Positions 37,967-48,737 are shown, numbered from the stretch's first letter. The stretch: DNA of 64,000 nt from Sphingobacterium lumbrici (GCF_006476045.1 NZ_SRZY01000001.1:1-64000); one strand, 5' to 3'. Translations and numbers: made by a program. The notes: generated from the sequence alone by a model not told the origin.

Positions 37967-40005
37967 CTGACTTGAACTTTAAAATCCGATTTTTGATTGC
38001 CTTCTATGAGATCTAATCCTGAACCTACTGTTTCTCGATCTGTATATTTAGTCAAGGCGTACCTACCCCATATATCCAAATCCTTCGTCATCCGCCATCT
38101 GAGGTTTAGATAAGTACGAATACCTTTACCATAATACATCGGAAAACTAGAGGCATACAGAACATCATTTTCATAGGCATAAATTCGGGAATTATATGAC
38201 GCTGTGTGGAAATAGGCGAATCTCATATTGGCATTTAACCTATTGCTCCACCCTCTCCACAATACATCTTGATATACTATCCAACCTGAACTTTTTTCAT
38301 CTCTCTCTTTTTCATATAAGGCTACCTCTGCCCTTGTTCGCACCGTCCATCTCTGATTTAATTTATATTGAAATTCGGCTCGTATTTGATTACGAATTAT
38401 ATCCGCTAACAGGCTCTCATTGCGATCAGCTAAATTTAAATTTTCTTGTTTGAGCCGATGCCGATATCGAAGCAAAACTTTACCTTTTTTATACCAGTTA
38501 TATGTTACCTGACTTAAAAAATCGGTACCACTGCTAGGTGCATCTACACGAAAGCGCAACCAGGGGAATCGAAAAACATCAACATAGTTTACCCATTCTA
38601 TTGCACGGGATGGATGATAAATAATTCCTCCGTATAATCCTTCTTCATTACCCACTTGCGACGCTTCGCTCAAAGATTGAGCAAAGAAATGATGGTAGTT
38701 ACGTTGATAGTTCCTATAATTTACAATCGTTGACACTTTAGGGTGAAGACTAGCAATAATCCCGTTATTTGTCGCAAATCCACCCCCAAAACTATACGCC
38801 GTTTCTCCATACATGTACATATTTCTATAGGTATAATGATAGTGTACACCTGTTTGATCCAAGCTTTTTCCTTCAAAATCAAATTGCTCACGCATGGTAT
38901 TTCCCGCAGTCACCTGACCATTGAACGAAGTATGTAGGTAAGTGACTCCCGCTTTAAATCGTTTAAAATGGTAAGTGACATTCATGCCGGCAACAAACTG
39001 CTTGATAGCATCTCTATAAGCAAGCTCAGTAGGAGTGCGATGTAAGCCGCTATAATTTATTGTAGTAATAAATTTGTCGGCTCCGTTTTCGATTAAATTA
39101 CCCGAAAGTGAATGGTAAGAAACAAAAGGTGTTATTTCGAAGTCACTAACCACCAACTTAGCTGAAATACCCCGCTGAAAATTGCTTTCATTCATTGCAG
39201 AATAGGGTTTCAGTCCCACACCCTGACGTGCTGCACTTCCTATCCAAGTACCTTTTCCAAAACTCAGTCCATTCCAGGCCACTAATCCCTGTCCGAACTG
39301 CAATCCATAATCTCCTACTACGACTTGTTTGATATTCCTGCTAATATCATTCAACACAATATGCCCTGAATAAAAGTCGAATCCATATTTTTGCTTTTCT
39401 TTGAAAAACGGCTCTCCGGCATCCTTTTCCATATTCAATGCTACCCGTATTTTATTTTCGAAATTCATTCTATATCGAACTGCGTAGCGATCAGGGTTTC
39501 CGAAATAGCGAGAACGCGAAGAATCTTGAATCAAATACCCTGCTTGACTTTCAATAACCCGTCCATAACGCATCATAAGCGTATGCTCACTGGCATCTAT
39601 TAGCTTATGAAATGAAAATTCATCCAGTGAAGTCACGTCTCTAACCGTGACAAACGGCTGTATACGTTGGATAGTCTGCAAATCGAAGCCAGAAATTCCC
39701 TGTAACTCACGAATAGAAATAAAATTTCCCGATATGTTGCGATGTACTAATAGATTTTCTATTTGTTGAGGGGAAAGGAAGATCAGATGATCTAAATCAG
39801 CTCGATCTGCTTTATTAAGATCTAGAGGATGCCGCATATAATAAGCTAGTTTTTCCGTAAATTCGCTCAAATCGTCATTTTCACCCAATTCCTCATTCAG
39901 TTGCTCGATCAGCAACTCCTCTATTTCTATCTCTTCTTGCTGTGCAAATGACTGAAACGAAATACTCAATAGCACAAGACAATAAACGAGCTTTTTAAAA
40001 ACCAT
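37954..40005 (-). CDS. ComEA-like helix-hairpin-helix protein with outer-membrane barrel
   Basis: 683 residues: signal peptide (to about 21, SFA-QQ), an acidic linker, then tandem HhH units (about 48-118: LDLNKADRADLDHLIFLSP and the SIRELQGISGFD unit) like the DNA-binding part of ComEA. The remaining 550 residues are alternating beta segments rich in Tyr, Trp and Arg, ending in an aromatic residue (VRWQW), as in outer-membrane barrels. It overlaps comEC by 13 bases and the PorV-like gene by 11. A DNA-binding periplasmic domain tied to a barrel is suggestive of DNA import, but no function is established. Confidence 0.85.
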   Translation of the reverse strand: MVFKKLVYCLVLLSISFQSFAQQEEIEIEELLIEQLNEELGENDDLSEFTEKLAYYMRHPLDLNKADRADLDHLIFLSPQQIENLLVHRNISGNFISIRELQGISGFDLQTIQRIQPFVTVRDVTSLDEFSFHKLIDASEHTLMMRYGRVIESQAGYLIQDSSRSRYFGNPDRYAVRYRMNFENKIRVALNMEKDAGEPFFKEKQKYGFDFYSGHIVLNDISRNIKQVVVGDYGLQFGQGLVAWNGLSFGKGTWIGSAARQGVGLKPYSAMNESNFQRGISAKLVVSDFEITPFVSYHSLSGNLIENGADKFITTINYSGLHRTPTELAYRDAIKQFVAGMNVTYHFKRFKAGVTYLHTSFNGQVTAGNTMREQFDFEGKSLDQTGVHYHYTYRNMYMYGETAYSFGGGFATNNGIIASLHPKVSTIVNYRNYQRNYHHFFAQSLSEASQVGNEEGLYGGIIYHPSRAIEWVNYVDVFRFPWLRFRVDAPSSGTDFLSQVTYNWYKKGKVLLRYRHRLKQENLNLADRNESLLADIIRNQIRAEFQYKLNQRWTVRTRAEVALYEKERDEKSSGWIVYQDVLWRGWSNRLNANMRFAYFHTASYNSRIYAYENDVLYASSFPMYYGKGIRTYLNLRWRMTKDLDIWGRYALTKYTDRETVGSGLDLIEGNQKSDFKVQVRWQW

Positions 40006-40795
40006 ACGCCATTGTAATTTGAGGAGATGTACCTAGTTTCGGATGAAAAGAAGAAGCAATGTCTATTTGAATTTTGTTTAAAATCAATCCAAGTCCTGCA
40101 AGATAATGCAGTGGATTCGACGCCGCTCCCCCTCTTATTTTAAATCTACGATCGAAAGCGTATTCAAGCCCTCCTCTATAATTCATTTTACTTCGAAAAT
40201 CATAGTATATGTCCGAAGCCAGACTTAAATGATCGGACACCACATAATTCAATCCTAAACCAATCTCACGGGATATCTGTTGGTCAACATCTTCCTTATA
40301 TTTGGAAGAAGATATATTTCGAACTAAGGCGCCGATTACCAAATGCGGAAATACATTCACTTGAAGTCCCAAATCGACAGAAAACGTTTGATCATTTCCA
40401 TAGTTCTTAATATAAAACTGATGATAGTTTAATCCTACAGCAGAAAAAATTTGCTTTCCAAATTGTCGCGCATAAATGCCCCGGACGGTCGATAAAGTCG
40501 AAACTCCTGCTATTCCATAGCTATTAACTCCCACCCCTACGCCACCTAAAGATTTAATAGGGATATTCAGGTATGCTGCTCGAGACTGTATCTCAGAAGA
40601 AAGAAAATGCTGCTGATAAGCGAGGGCTACATTGGTGTTTGTTAACCCCGCAATACCGGCAGGATTAAGACCTATACTGTATACAGATTGGCGTGCCAAC
40701 CCGGTATTTCCCATACCTAAATAGGGCGCTGCATTAAATGGTTGTGCTTTTAGTTCAATTGATATTAGTAGTAATAAAATTACTCTTACAAACAT
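39995..40795 (-). CDS. PorV/PorQ-like outer-membrane beta-barrel protein
   Basis: 266 residues, signal peptide to about 17 (LKA-QP), then GMGNTGLARQSVYSIGLNPAGIAGL, the N-terminal pattern of the PorV/UPF0164 barrel group, then alternating beta strands ending in a C-terminal Phe (MAYGF). PorV proteins act in type IX secretion as shuttle barrels; this short member is not one of the characterised ones. It is the first gene of the operon with the HhH-barrel protein, ComEC and RecQ. Confidence 0.8.
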   Translation of the reverse strand: MFVRVILLLLISIELKAQPFNAAPYLGMGNTGLARQSVYSIGLNPAGIAGLTNTNVALAYQQHFLSSEIQSRAAYLNIPIKSLGGVGVGVNSYGIAGVSTLSTVRGIYARQFGKQIFSAVGLNYHQFYIKNYGNDQTFSVDLGLQVNVFPHLVIGALVRNISSSKYKEDVDQQISREIGLGLNYVVSDHLSLASDIYYDFRSKMNYRGGLEYAFDRRFKIRGGAASNPLHYLAGLGLILNKIQIDIASSFHPKLGTSPQITMAYGF

Positions 40796-40824
40796 AATTT
40801 AAGGAATAGGTCAACTTAAATTTA

Positions 40825-40847
40825 TTAAAATAATTCAATTATTTTAA
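40825..40847. promoter_or_regulatory. Perfect 23-bp palindrome upstream of the ComEC operon
   Basis: TTAAAATAATT-C-AATTATTTTAA, 11 bp arms with a one-base centre and no mismatch, 30-52 bases before the start of the PorV-like gene. On the minus strand it directly abuts TAAATTTA (40817-40824), one base off the -7 consensus. It is a good candidate operator, though its A+T-only arms make it less improbable than a mixed sequence would be. Confidence 0.6.
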
Positions 40848-40904
40848 ACGTAATTGAAAAAACAAATAAAAAATAACACATAAAACACTGAATGACAACA
40901 AAAT

Positions 40905-40933
40905 AAAAAAAGCCAGATGAAAAAACATCTGGC
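40905..40933 (-). terminator. Rho-independent terminator of gyrB
   Basis: GCCAGATG (40912-40919) and CATCTGGC (40926-40933) form an 8-bp stem over a 6-base loop; on the minus strand it is followed by a T-run (40911-40905). Confidence 0.92.
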
Positions 40934-40960
40934 CTCCTACATTGTCATTAATGGTTATTA

Positions 40961-42928
<1,968 letters not shown>

Positions 42929-42952
42929 TTAAAATCAGAATTTTTTAACTCC

Positions 42953-42983
42953 CAAAAATACAAAAAATAAGGGACATAATCAA
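42953..42983 (-). promoter_or_regulatory. Promoter of gyrB
   Basis: Read on the minus strand: TTG (42983-42981), 20 bases, TATTTTTG (42960-42953), matching the Bacteroidota consensus. The start would be near 42946, 27 bases before the ATG. Confidence 0.75.
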
Positions 42984-43068
42984 GTTTTCAAAATCTTAAA
43001 ATACGTTAATAAAACTATATTTTTTTGAGTTTTAGGCACAGAAAAATGATTTTTTAATTTTTTTATAG

Positions 43069-43076
43069 TAGGTTTG
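43069..43076 (+). promoter_or_regulatory. -7 box of the OmpH-like gene
   Basis: TAGGTTTG matches TAnnTTTG. It overlaps the ATG at 43074, so that start cannot be used from this promoter and translation must begin at 43104. No clear -33 TTG was found. Confidence 0.55.
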
Positions 43077-43103
43077 CTATTCAAACTGAAAATCAACATT
43101 AGA

Positions 43104-43721
43104 ATGAATAAACTACTATCAAATTTCGCAAAAGTAACACTAGGATTAACAATTGTAGCTTCCGTTGCATCTTGTAATCAAGGCACAAAACAAACGTCAA
43201 CAAAAACAAACGATTCAACTACAGTTGGCGTTCAACAAATTGATGAGAAAATCGTATATATAAATTCAGATTCACTATCAGAGAAATATGACTATTTTAA
43301 AGATATTCGGGCAAAACTGGAATCTAAAGTAAAAAAGGCTCAGTCAGATCTACAATCTAAGGGACAAGCTTTCCAAAGAGAAGTCGCAGAATATCAACAA
43401 AAAGCGAATACTATGAGCGCCTCAGAACGTCAGGCTACAGAAGAAAAATTAGCACGCAAACAAGACGAACTAGGCCGACTAGACCAAAACGCATCTAGTG
43501 CTATCGCTCAGGATGAGGCTACGGAATTCAATAACGTGTACAATTCGATTACAGAATATTTAAAAAGACATGCCGAAGAAAATGGCTACACATTGGTTCT
43601 GACGTATTCAAAATCAAACCCAACGGTACTTTTTGCCGACTCTAAACTAGAAATAACCAATGAGGTTATTGAGGCGTTAAACAAAGAATACAAAACTAAA
43701 AAACCTACGGAGAAAAAATAA
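43104..43721 (+). CDS. OmpH/Skp-family periplasmic chaperone-like lipoprotein
   Basis: 205 residues from the ATG at 43104, which gives a clean signal sequence ending in SVASC (Cys24), so probably a lipoprotein. The mature part begins with KIVYINSDSLSEKYDYFKDI, then a long Lys/Gln/Glu-rich coiled coil (about 70-135, including the pattern EYQQKANTMSASERQATEEKL) and a C-terminal VLTYSKSNPTVLFAD segment; this is the OmpH/Skp tentacle layout. It probably binds unfolded outer-membrane proteins. The ATG at 43074 is rejected because it overlaps the promoter. Confidence 0.88.
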   Translation: MNKLLSNFAKVTLGLTIVASVASCNQGTKQTSTKTNDSTTVGVQQIDEKIVYINSDSLSEKYDYFKDIRAKLESKVKKAQSDLQSKGQAFQREVAEYQQKANTMSASERQATEEKLARKQDELGRLDQNASSAIAQDEATEFNNVYNSITEYLKRHAEENGYTLVLTYSKSNPTVLFADSKLEITNEVIEALNKEYKTKKPTEKK

Positions 43722-43735
43722 AACAACAATAAAAT

Positions 43736-43777
43736 AAAAAAAGGCGATTCTCTTTGATGAAGAATCGCCTTTTTTTG
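43736..43777. terminator. Bidirectional terminator between OmpH-like gene and tsaB
   Basis: GGCGATTCT (43743-43751) pairs with AGAATCGCC (43761-43769) over a 9-base loop, with A-run before and T-run after. Confidence 0.92.
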
Positions 43778-43836
43778 GCCTATTTGTTAATATGACGCTT
43801 TGTCATTAAACCATGATTCAACAGAAAAGATTGGCT

Positions 43837-44553
43837 TTAACGTTTGGGCGTAGATGCCACAAATTCCTTTAAATAATAGGGTTCAAAATAAACCAAGTTC
43901 TCCACATCATTCGCACAGAACCGCTTCCAGGCCATCGCACTCATATAAACCGAAGAATGTTGGAATTCTGAAATAATATTTACCTGTGGATTCGCTTCAA
44001 ACAAATCTTTAAATTTATTAGCTCCCGAGCCAAACAAGAAAACTTCATTTCCCTCAAATTCCGCAAAAGATAGTTCATCTATTATCTTAGCCTGTGTAGG
44101 CAGAACCTGTTTGCCATCTACATTAAATGCCATAGTATAAACTTCCATACGCCTTGCATCTATCATTGGGAAATACAACGAATCCGGATTCACATTAACA
44201 TCTTTAACAAATCCGCTATACATGCTCTCTAATGTATTGATTCCGATCAAAGGAACATCCAGCGCATAACACAATCCTTTTGCTGTAGATACGCCTATAC
44301 GTAACCCTGTATATGATCCTGGACCCATACTCACTGCGACGGCGGAAATATCAGAAAATCGAAGATTATTACGAGACAATATTTGTTCTATGTAGCCAGT
44401 TAGTAGAGATGCATGCATATTAGGTTCACTACTTTGAATATAATCCAAAGCTACACCCTCTATGCTAATCGAAACCGAACAAACCTCGGTAGCTGTATCT
44501 ATTTGAATAATGTAATGCTTCAATTTTATAAAATTATTAAGGAATTGGATCAT
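43837..44553 (-). CDS. tsaB: tRNA threonylcarbamoyladenosine biosynthesis protein TsaB
   Basis: TsaB is an ASKHA-fold partner of TsaD and TsaE in making t6A37 of tRNA. The [16 protein letters not shown] opening, [21 protein letters not shown] and [11 protein letters not shown] are characteristic. The ATG at 44553 gives 238 residues and overlaps yidD by 17 bases. A TTG at 44523 (leaving [12 protein letters not shown] right after the start) fits homologue length better and avoids the overlap, so the start is uncertain. MtaB at 14438-15757 acts on the same tRNA base. Confidence 0.92.
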   Translation of the reverse strand: MIQFLNNFIKLKHYIIQIDTATEVCSVSISIEGVALDYIQSSEPNMHASLLTGYIEQILSRNNLRFSDISAVAVSMGPGSYTGLRIGVSTAKGLCYALDVPLIGINTLESMYSGFVKDVNVNPDSLYFPMIDARRMEVYTMAFNVDGKQVLPTQAKIIDELSFAEFEGNEVFLFGSGANKFKDLFEANPQVNIISEFQHSSVYMSAMAWKRFCANDVENLVYFEPYYLKEFVASTPKR

Positions 44554-44788
44554 GTCCGTGACCTCCCCAAGGGTTACAACGCGCAATACGTTTGATAGTA
44601 AGCCATCCGCCCTTAAAAGGACCGTATTTCAGAATGGCTTCTTTTCCGTACTGCGAACAAGTGGGTGTATACCGACAGCTTGCTCCCAAAAAAGGAGAAA
44701 TAAATAGCTGATAAAAACGGATTATCAATAGAAAAAACCACTGTATAACCTTATTAACGAGCTTCAGAGTGTCCTTGAGAAATTCCAT
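44537..44788 (-). CDS. yidD: Membrane protein insertion efficiency factor YidD
   Basis: 83 residues. [28 protein letters not shown], with its cysteines, and GGHGHDPIP at the C-terminus identify the family (here split over several short motifs). It helps YidC-dependent insertion at the inner membrane. The reading frame opens inside rnpA, overlapping it by 35 bases. In many genomes yidC follows yidD; here tsaB does. Confidence 0.95.
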   Translation of the reverse strand: MEFLKDTLKLVNKVIQWFFLLIIRFYQLFISPFLGASCRYTPTCSQYGKEAILKYGPFKGGWLTIKRIARCNPWGGHGHDPIP

Positions 44789-45161
44789 CTACTATTTTGA
44801 CTAAAGCAATCTGCATTTTTGAAAACATAATCTGAGATGATAATTCTTCATTTGCTACATATTGTATTGCCAACAATAAATTTAAAGAATTCTCGGACAT
44901 TACCGGGAGTAAAGTAGTGTTTTTTTGCAAACGATAACATTCACGCATTTTACGCTTTATTCTATTTCGAGAAACCGCATGCTTAAATCGACGTTTTGGC
45001 ACCGATAATATAATCTGCGTATGGGAAGCCAGAGGCAGTTCTGTTTTTAGGAAAACAACTCGAAAAGGATATACAACAAAAGAAGAACCACTATGAAAAA
45101 GACTATCAATAAGTCTTTTACTACATAATCGTTCTTCTTTTTTAAAAGTATTTTTTATCAT
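44754..45161 (-). CDS. rnpA: Ribonuclease P protein component
   Basis: 135 residues, the protein subunit that helps the RNase P RNA mature tRNA 5' ends. [18 protein letters not shown] at the N-terminus and the RNR motif block [16 protein letters not shown] are clear. It is 65 bases downstream of rpmH, the usual partner, and probably cotranscribed. Confidence 0.95.
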   Translation of the reverse strand: MIKNTFKKEERLCSKRLIDSLFHSGSSFVVYPFRVVFLKTELPLASHTQIILSVPKRRFKHAVSRNRIKRKMRECYRLQKNTTLLPVMSENSLNLLLAIQYVANEELSSQIMFSKMQIALVKIVDGISQGHSEAR

Positions 45162-45226
45162 TTCGATGACTATTTTTGGCCGATAGGCACGGTTAAAGTC
45201 ACCGGCACGTTGATAAAGAATGCCTA

Positions 45227-45385
45227 TTATCTTTTGTGACGAGATTCGTCAGAAACACTAAGACGTTTTCTGCCTTTAGCTCTACGAGAAGCCAATACTC
45301 TTCTTCCGTTAGCTGAGCTCATACGCTCTCTAAATCCGTGTTTATTTCTTCTTTTTCTTTGCGAAGGCTGAAATGTTCTTTTCAT
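45227..45385 (-). CDS. rpmH: 50S ribosomal protein L34
   Basis: 52 codons, read on the minus strand from the ATG at 45385 to a TAA at 45227-45229. It begins [20 protein letters not shown] and goes on to [20 protein letters not shown], unmistakable L34. It is too short for a default open-reading-frame search, which is why it is easily missed. It heads the rpmH-rnpA-yidD-tsaB cluster, with its own promoter. Confidence 0.98.
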   Translation of the reverse strand: MKRTFQPSQRKRRNKHGFRERMSSANGRRVLASRRAKGRKRLSVSDESRHKR

Positions 45386-45441
45386 GACGCTTAATATGCT
45401 TTTTTAATAATTACTACCAATATTACCCTCTAACAGGAATG

Positions 45442-45472
45442 CAAAAGTAGTGTTTATTTTAGAAACTAACAA
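45442..45472 (-). promoter_or_regulatory. Promoter of rpmH
   Basis: On the minus strand: TTG (45472-45470), 20 bases, TACTTTTG (45449-45442), a full consensus match. Transcription would start near 45435, about 50 bases before the L34 start. Confidence 0.8.
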
Positions 45473-45533
45473 ATAATAAAAGCAAAAAAGCGAACAATAA
45501 ATCACCTATGCTTTCCAGATATTATTCAGAGCT

Positions 45534-45941
45534 CTATTTACTCTTTAATAAATCCCTTATCTCAGCTAACAACACCTCTTCATTAGACGGCGCTGGCGCA
45601 ACCTCCGGAGCAGCAACTTCCTTCCGCTTTAAAGAATTTAATCCTTTAATGGCTAAAAATATACAGAAGGCTATAATTAAGAATTGTATAATTACATTGA
45701 GAAAATTACCATAACTAATGGAGACTTCCGTAGTACCTGCGGCTTCGTTAGCCTCTTTCATCACGTATTTCAGACCACCAAAATCCACACCTCCGGTTAA
45801 ATAGCCAATAGGAGGCATAATGATATCATCTACCAGGGAAGTGACAATCTTACCGAATGCACCGCCTATAACTACACCGACCGCCAAATCAATGACACTG
45901 CCTCGCATAGCAAACTCTTTAAATTCTTTTAAGAAGCCCAT
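45534..45941 (-). CDS. mscL: Large-conductance mechanosensitive channel MscL
   Basis: 135 residues. It opens under membrane tension to release solutes on osmotic downshock. The pore helix [24 protein letters not shown] and following [15 protein letters not shown] are diagnostic; a second helix (about 78-98) and a charged C-terminal bundle ([13 protein letters not shown]) complete it. A minus-strand TATTTTTG (45972-45979) lies about 31 bases before the ATG. Confidence 0.96.
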   Translation of the reverse strand: MGFLKEFKEFAMRGSVIDLAVGVVIGGAFGKIVTSLVDDIIMPPIGYLTGGVDFGGLKYVMKEANEAAGTTEVSISYGNFLNVIIQFLIIAFCIFLAIKGLNSLKRKEVAAPEVAPAPSNEEVLLAEIRDLLKSK

Positions 45942-45971
45942 AATAAATTAACATTAAATTTTTTACTTTTA

Positions 45972-45979
45972 CAAAAATA
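45972..45979 (-). promoter_or_regulatory. -7 box of mscL
   Basis: Minus-strand TATTTTTG fits TAnnTTTG and is well placed for mscL. No TTG at the expected -33 spacing. Confidence 0.45.
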
Positions 45980-46073
45980 GTCAATAATATTACATTATAT
46001 AAGTTAATTGCATCTTTGATCTGAGATGATATCTACACCTCGTTTGATCAATATTTAAAATTACTTCTTTTGC

Positions 46074-46718
46074 ATGAAAAAAATACTCATTGCTGATGAC
46101 CACAGTATTGTCAGATTAGGCGCTTCTATTATTATTAGCGAAGCACTTAAGGATGTATCTATTACGCAGGCAGAAACTTACCCGGAAGTATATAAACAAT
46201 TAAGATTTCAGCATTTCGACTTAATTCTTTTGGATATTAATATGCCGGGAGGTAATAATATTAAAGTAATTAAAGAAATATTGGAAATTCAACCTGATCT
46301 TAAGATTTTAGTGTTTTCATCTTACGATGAAAACCTATACGCACTAAGATATATCGAGGCTGGGGCAGCAGGATATGTAAATAAGACCACTGCTATGAAT
46401 GAATTAAGCCATGCAATACGACACATCCAAGAGCGAGGCACATACATGTCAGAAGCTGTAAAAGATTTGTACGTAAAGAAACTTACATCCCGTAAATCAA
46501 GTATAGATGCTAACAATCCGCTGAACAAACTATCGAACCGCGAAATGGATGTTGCGAAGCATTTAATCGATGGGCACGGCATTTTAGAGGTTTCCAATGT
46601 ATTGAACCTGAGTTCCTCGACAGTAAGCACCTATAAAAGCAGGATTTTTGAAAAACTGGCAGTAAATAACATTCCGGAACTTATAGAATTATTTAAATTA
46701 CATTCGGACGAAAAATAG
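46074..46718 (+). CDS. Response regulator, NarL/LuxR type
   Basis: 214 residues. Receiver domain with acidic pair D8-D9, phosphoacceptor D54 in LILLDINMPGG, and the switch and Lys region (VFSSYDENLY, GYVNKTTAM); linker; then a LuxR-type helix-turn-helix (SNREMDVAKHLIDGHGILEVSNVL, TVSTYKSRIFEKL). No sensor kinase gene is adjacent, so it is an orphan in this window. The regulated genes are not evident. Confidence 0.93.
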   Translation: MKKILIADDHSIVRLGASIIISEALKDVSITQAETYPEVYKQLRFQHFDLILLDINMPGGNNIKVIKEILEIQPDLKILVFSSYDENLYALRYIEAGAAGYVNKTTAMNELSHAIRHIQERGTYMSEAVKDLYVKKLTSRKSSIDANNPLNKLSNREMDVAKHLIDGHGILEVSNVLNLSSSTVSTYKSRIFEKLAVNNIPELIELFKLHSDEK

Positions 46719-46851
46719 CCTTCACCTTTAACAAACTGCTTCATAGCCAGCTTATTACATCACAAAGCCTAATAGCCATCATCGCTCCGTAGGCAAGCTG
46801 CATTGCCATTGGCAAACACTTTTAATAATACATATCGCGCGAAAACTAAGC

Positions 46852-46883
46852 AAAAAAAAATACGGCTAACAGGTTAGCCGTAT
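46852..46883 (-). terminator. Rho-independent terminator of the ftsZ end of the dcw cluster
   Basis: ATACGGCTAAC (46860-46870) pairs with GTTAGCCGTAT (46873-46883) over a two-base loop, with a T-run on the minus strand, 21 bases after the ftsZ stop. Confidence 0.92.
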
Positions 46884-46903
46884 CTTATATTTAAGAGGAT
46901 ATC

Positions 46904-48601
46904 TTAATCCACATTGTCATGTAAAAAAGAATTATTAGATCTAATTTCTGTTTCGCCCTCGTCAAAAGACAATGTAAAGCGTGAAACCTGAGATTCAGAC
47001 GAATGTGGTAAATTATCTAAAGGCTTCTGTTTTCTTTTGTACGCAGGCTCATTTTCCAATTCTTGAAGACCATTTGATGATTTAAGCTTCATACTCAACT
47101 CTTTAAGACGCAATATGCGCTCTTTGGTTTTCATCAGTTGATCTTCGAAATTTGCCCCCTCTTTTTCCTCAACCTCCACAAACTGATTTCGAACCGGAGA
47201 TTCCACAATCTGCTGAACATCTTCAGTTATTTCTTCATTGATATTTTCATACGTATCAAATACAGTTGGCAATTTGAACTCAAACATCGAAGGAGAAGTT
47301 TTCAATTCATAACCACCAAGATCCTGCTCTTTTTCTTCTTCAGTCGTATTATGTGCTTCCAGCGTATGACGGATCACCTGCGCTTCAGGTTGAATAACAG
47401 TGTTAGCGAGTGTATTTACGGGCTTAGCGGGCGACGAGAACAAGTCCCCTTGAGGCATCACGTTCGACTCGTTAGTGAGCACTTGGCTGTGAACCGGCTT
47501 TATTAAATTTTCCAAAGGAGTACTTACTTCTCTGGCAGCAAATTGATTCTGTCCAACAGGCTTTACAAATGAAGTAGATGCCTCGGGTGTCAAGGGAAGA
47601 GCAATTTTCTCCTTTTCCTTCTCCTTAATACGCTCTTCGGCGGTTTGGAATCCGGTAGCTATAATAGTTACAGACAATTCATCTTCATAGGATTCATCAA
47701 TACAGTTACCCCATATTAAATCCGCTGTTAACCCGGCTTTTTCCTGAATATAATCCGTAATAACGGCCACTTCGTCCATAGTCACTTCTTTATTACCTGA
47801 AGTGATATTTAACAAAATATAGCGAGCTCCTTCTATTTCATTATCTTTCAGCAAAGGAGAGGCTAAAGCGCCTGTAACAGCTTCAATAGCTCGGTTATCT
47901 CCTTTTGAAGTATGATTACCCATGATAGCGACACCACTATCATTCATAACCGTACGAACATCCTTAAAATCGACATTTACATAACCGGGAATAGTTATAA
48001 TTTCCGCGATACCTTTAGCTGCAGTAGTCAATATATCATCAGCTTTTGCAAATGCCGCGGTCATTGTTAAATTACCAAATATTTCTCGAAGACGATCATT
48101 TGAAATAACAAGATAAGAATCTACATATTTACGCAGTTCACTTAAACCCTCTTCTGCCTGCGAACGACGTTTTTTCCCTTCAAAAGTAAACGGAGTGGTA
48201 ATGATAGCTACAGTCAGGATTCCCATTTCTTTAGCTGCTTTAGCTAAAACAGGACTGGCCCCTGTACCTGTACCACCTCCCATACCGGCTGTAATAAATA
48301 GCATTTTGGTACTGGTACCGAGCATTCTTTTGATATCCTCTATACTTTCGATAGCAGAATTTTCACCTACATCCGGATCAGCACCTGCACCCATTCCTTC
48401 TGTTAGACTAGTTCCCAATTGTACTTTGTTAGGAATTGGGCTTAATTCTAATGCCTGCGCATCCGTATTACACACAATAAAGTCCACTCCACTAATTCCT
48501 TGCTTGTACATGTGATTAACGGCATTCCCTCCGCCACCACCTACGCCTATAACTTTAATTATAGACGACTGTTCCTTTAACATTTCAAATTGTATCGACA
48601 T
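46904..48601 (-). CDS. ftsZ: Cell division GTPase FtsZ
   Basis: 565 residues. It polymerises into the division ring. The GTP-binding tubulin signature GGGTGTG is at 108-114 and the T7 region NVDFKDVRTVMNDSG follows. The globular part ends near 320; about 245 further residues form an acidic, low-complexity linker, ending in a short FLHDNVD tail. E. coli FtsZ is 383 residues, so the linker is the extra part, as in other Bacteroidota. A 136-base gap separates it from ftsA and may hold its own promoter. Confidence 0.97.
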   Translation of the reverse strand: MSIQFEMLKEQSSIIKVIGVGGGGGNAVNHMYKQGISGVDFIVCNTDAQALELSPIPNKVQLGTSLTEGMGAGADPDVGENSAIESIEDIKRMLGTSTKMLFITAGMGGGTGTGASPVLAKAAKEMGILTVAIITTPFTFEGKKRRSQAEEGLSELRKYVDSYLVISNDRLREIFGNLTMTAAFAKADDILTTAAKGIAEIITIPGYVNVDFKDVRTVMNDSGVAIMGNHTSKGDNRAIEAVTGALASPLLKDNEIEGARYILLNITSGNKEVTMDEVAVITDYIQEKAGLTADLIWGNCIDESYEDELSVTIIATGFQTAEERIKEKEKEKIALPLTPEASTSFVKPVGQNQFAAREVSTPLENLIKPVHSQVLTNESNVMPQGDLFSSPAKPVNTLANTVIQPEAQVIRHTLEAHNTTEEEKEQDLGGYELKTSPSMFEFKLPTVFDTYENINEEITEDVQQIVESPVRNQFVEVEEKEGANFEDQLMKTKERILRLKELSMKLKSSNGLQELENEPAYKRKQKPLDNLPHSSESQVSRFTLSFDEGETEIRSNNSFLHDNVD

Positions 48602-48680
48602 AAAATATCCTATTTTTATGAATTGCTAAGCTCGCAGTCACCCTAGAACTCATCAATTCGAATGTAATAATACCAAAATC

Positions 48681-48718
48681 TTAACAACAGTTTTCCACAA
48701 TTGTTAAAATGTGGAAAA
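48681..48718. promoter_or_regulatory. Overlapping inverted repeats and DnaA-box-like pair between ftsA and ftsZ
   Basis: TTTTCCACA (48691-48699) and TGTGGAAAA (48710-48718) are a perfect inverted pair, each one base from the DnaA box TTATCCACA. Overlapping them, TTAACAA (48681-48687) and TTGTTAA (48701-48707) form a second inverted repeat. They lie 80-117 bases before the ftsZ start and could control it. Confidence 0.45.
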
Positions 48719-48737
48719 AACCAATTGATGTTGAAAA

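Noticed and set aside
46803..46815. TTGCC/GGCAA palindrome after the response regulator gene
   Set aside because: Only a 5-bp stem with no T-tract and nothing around it; expected by chance.
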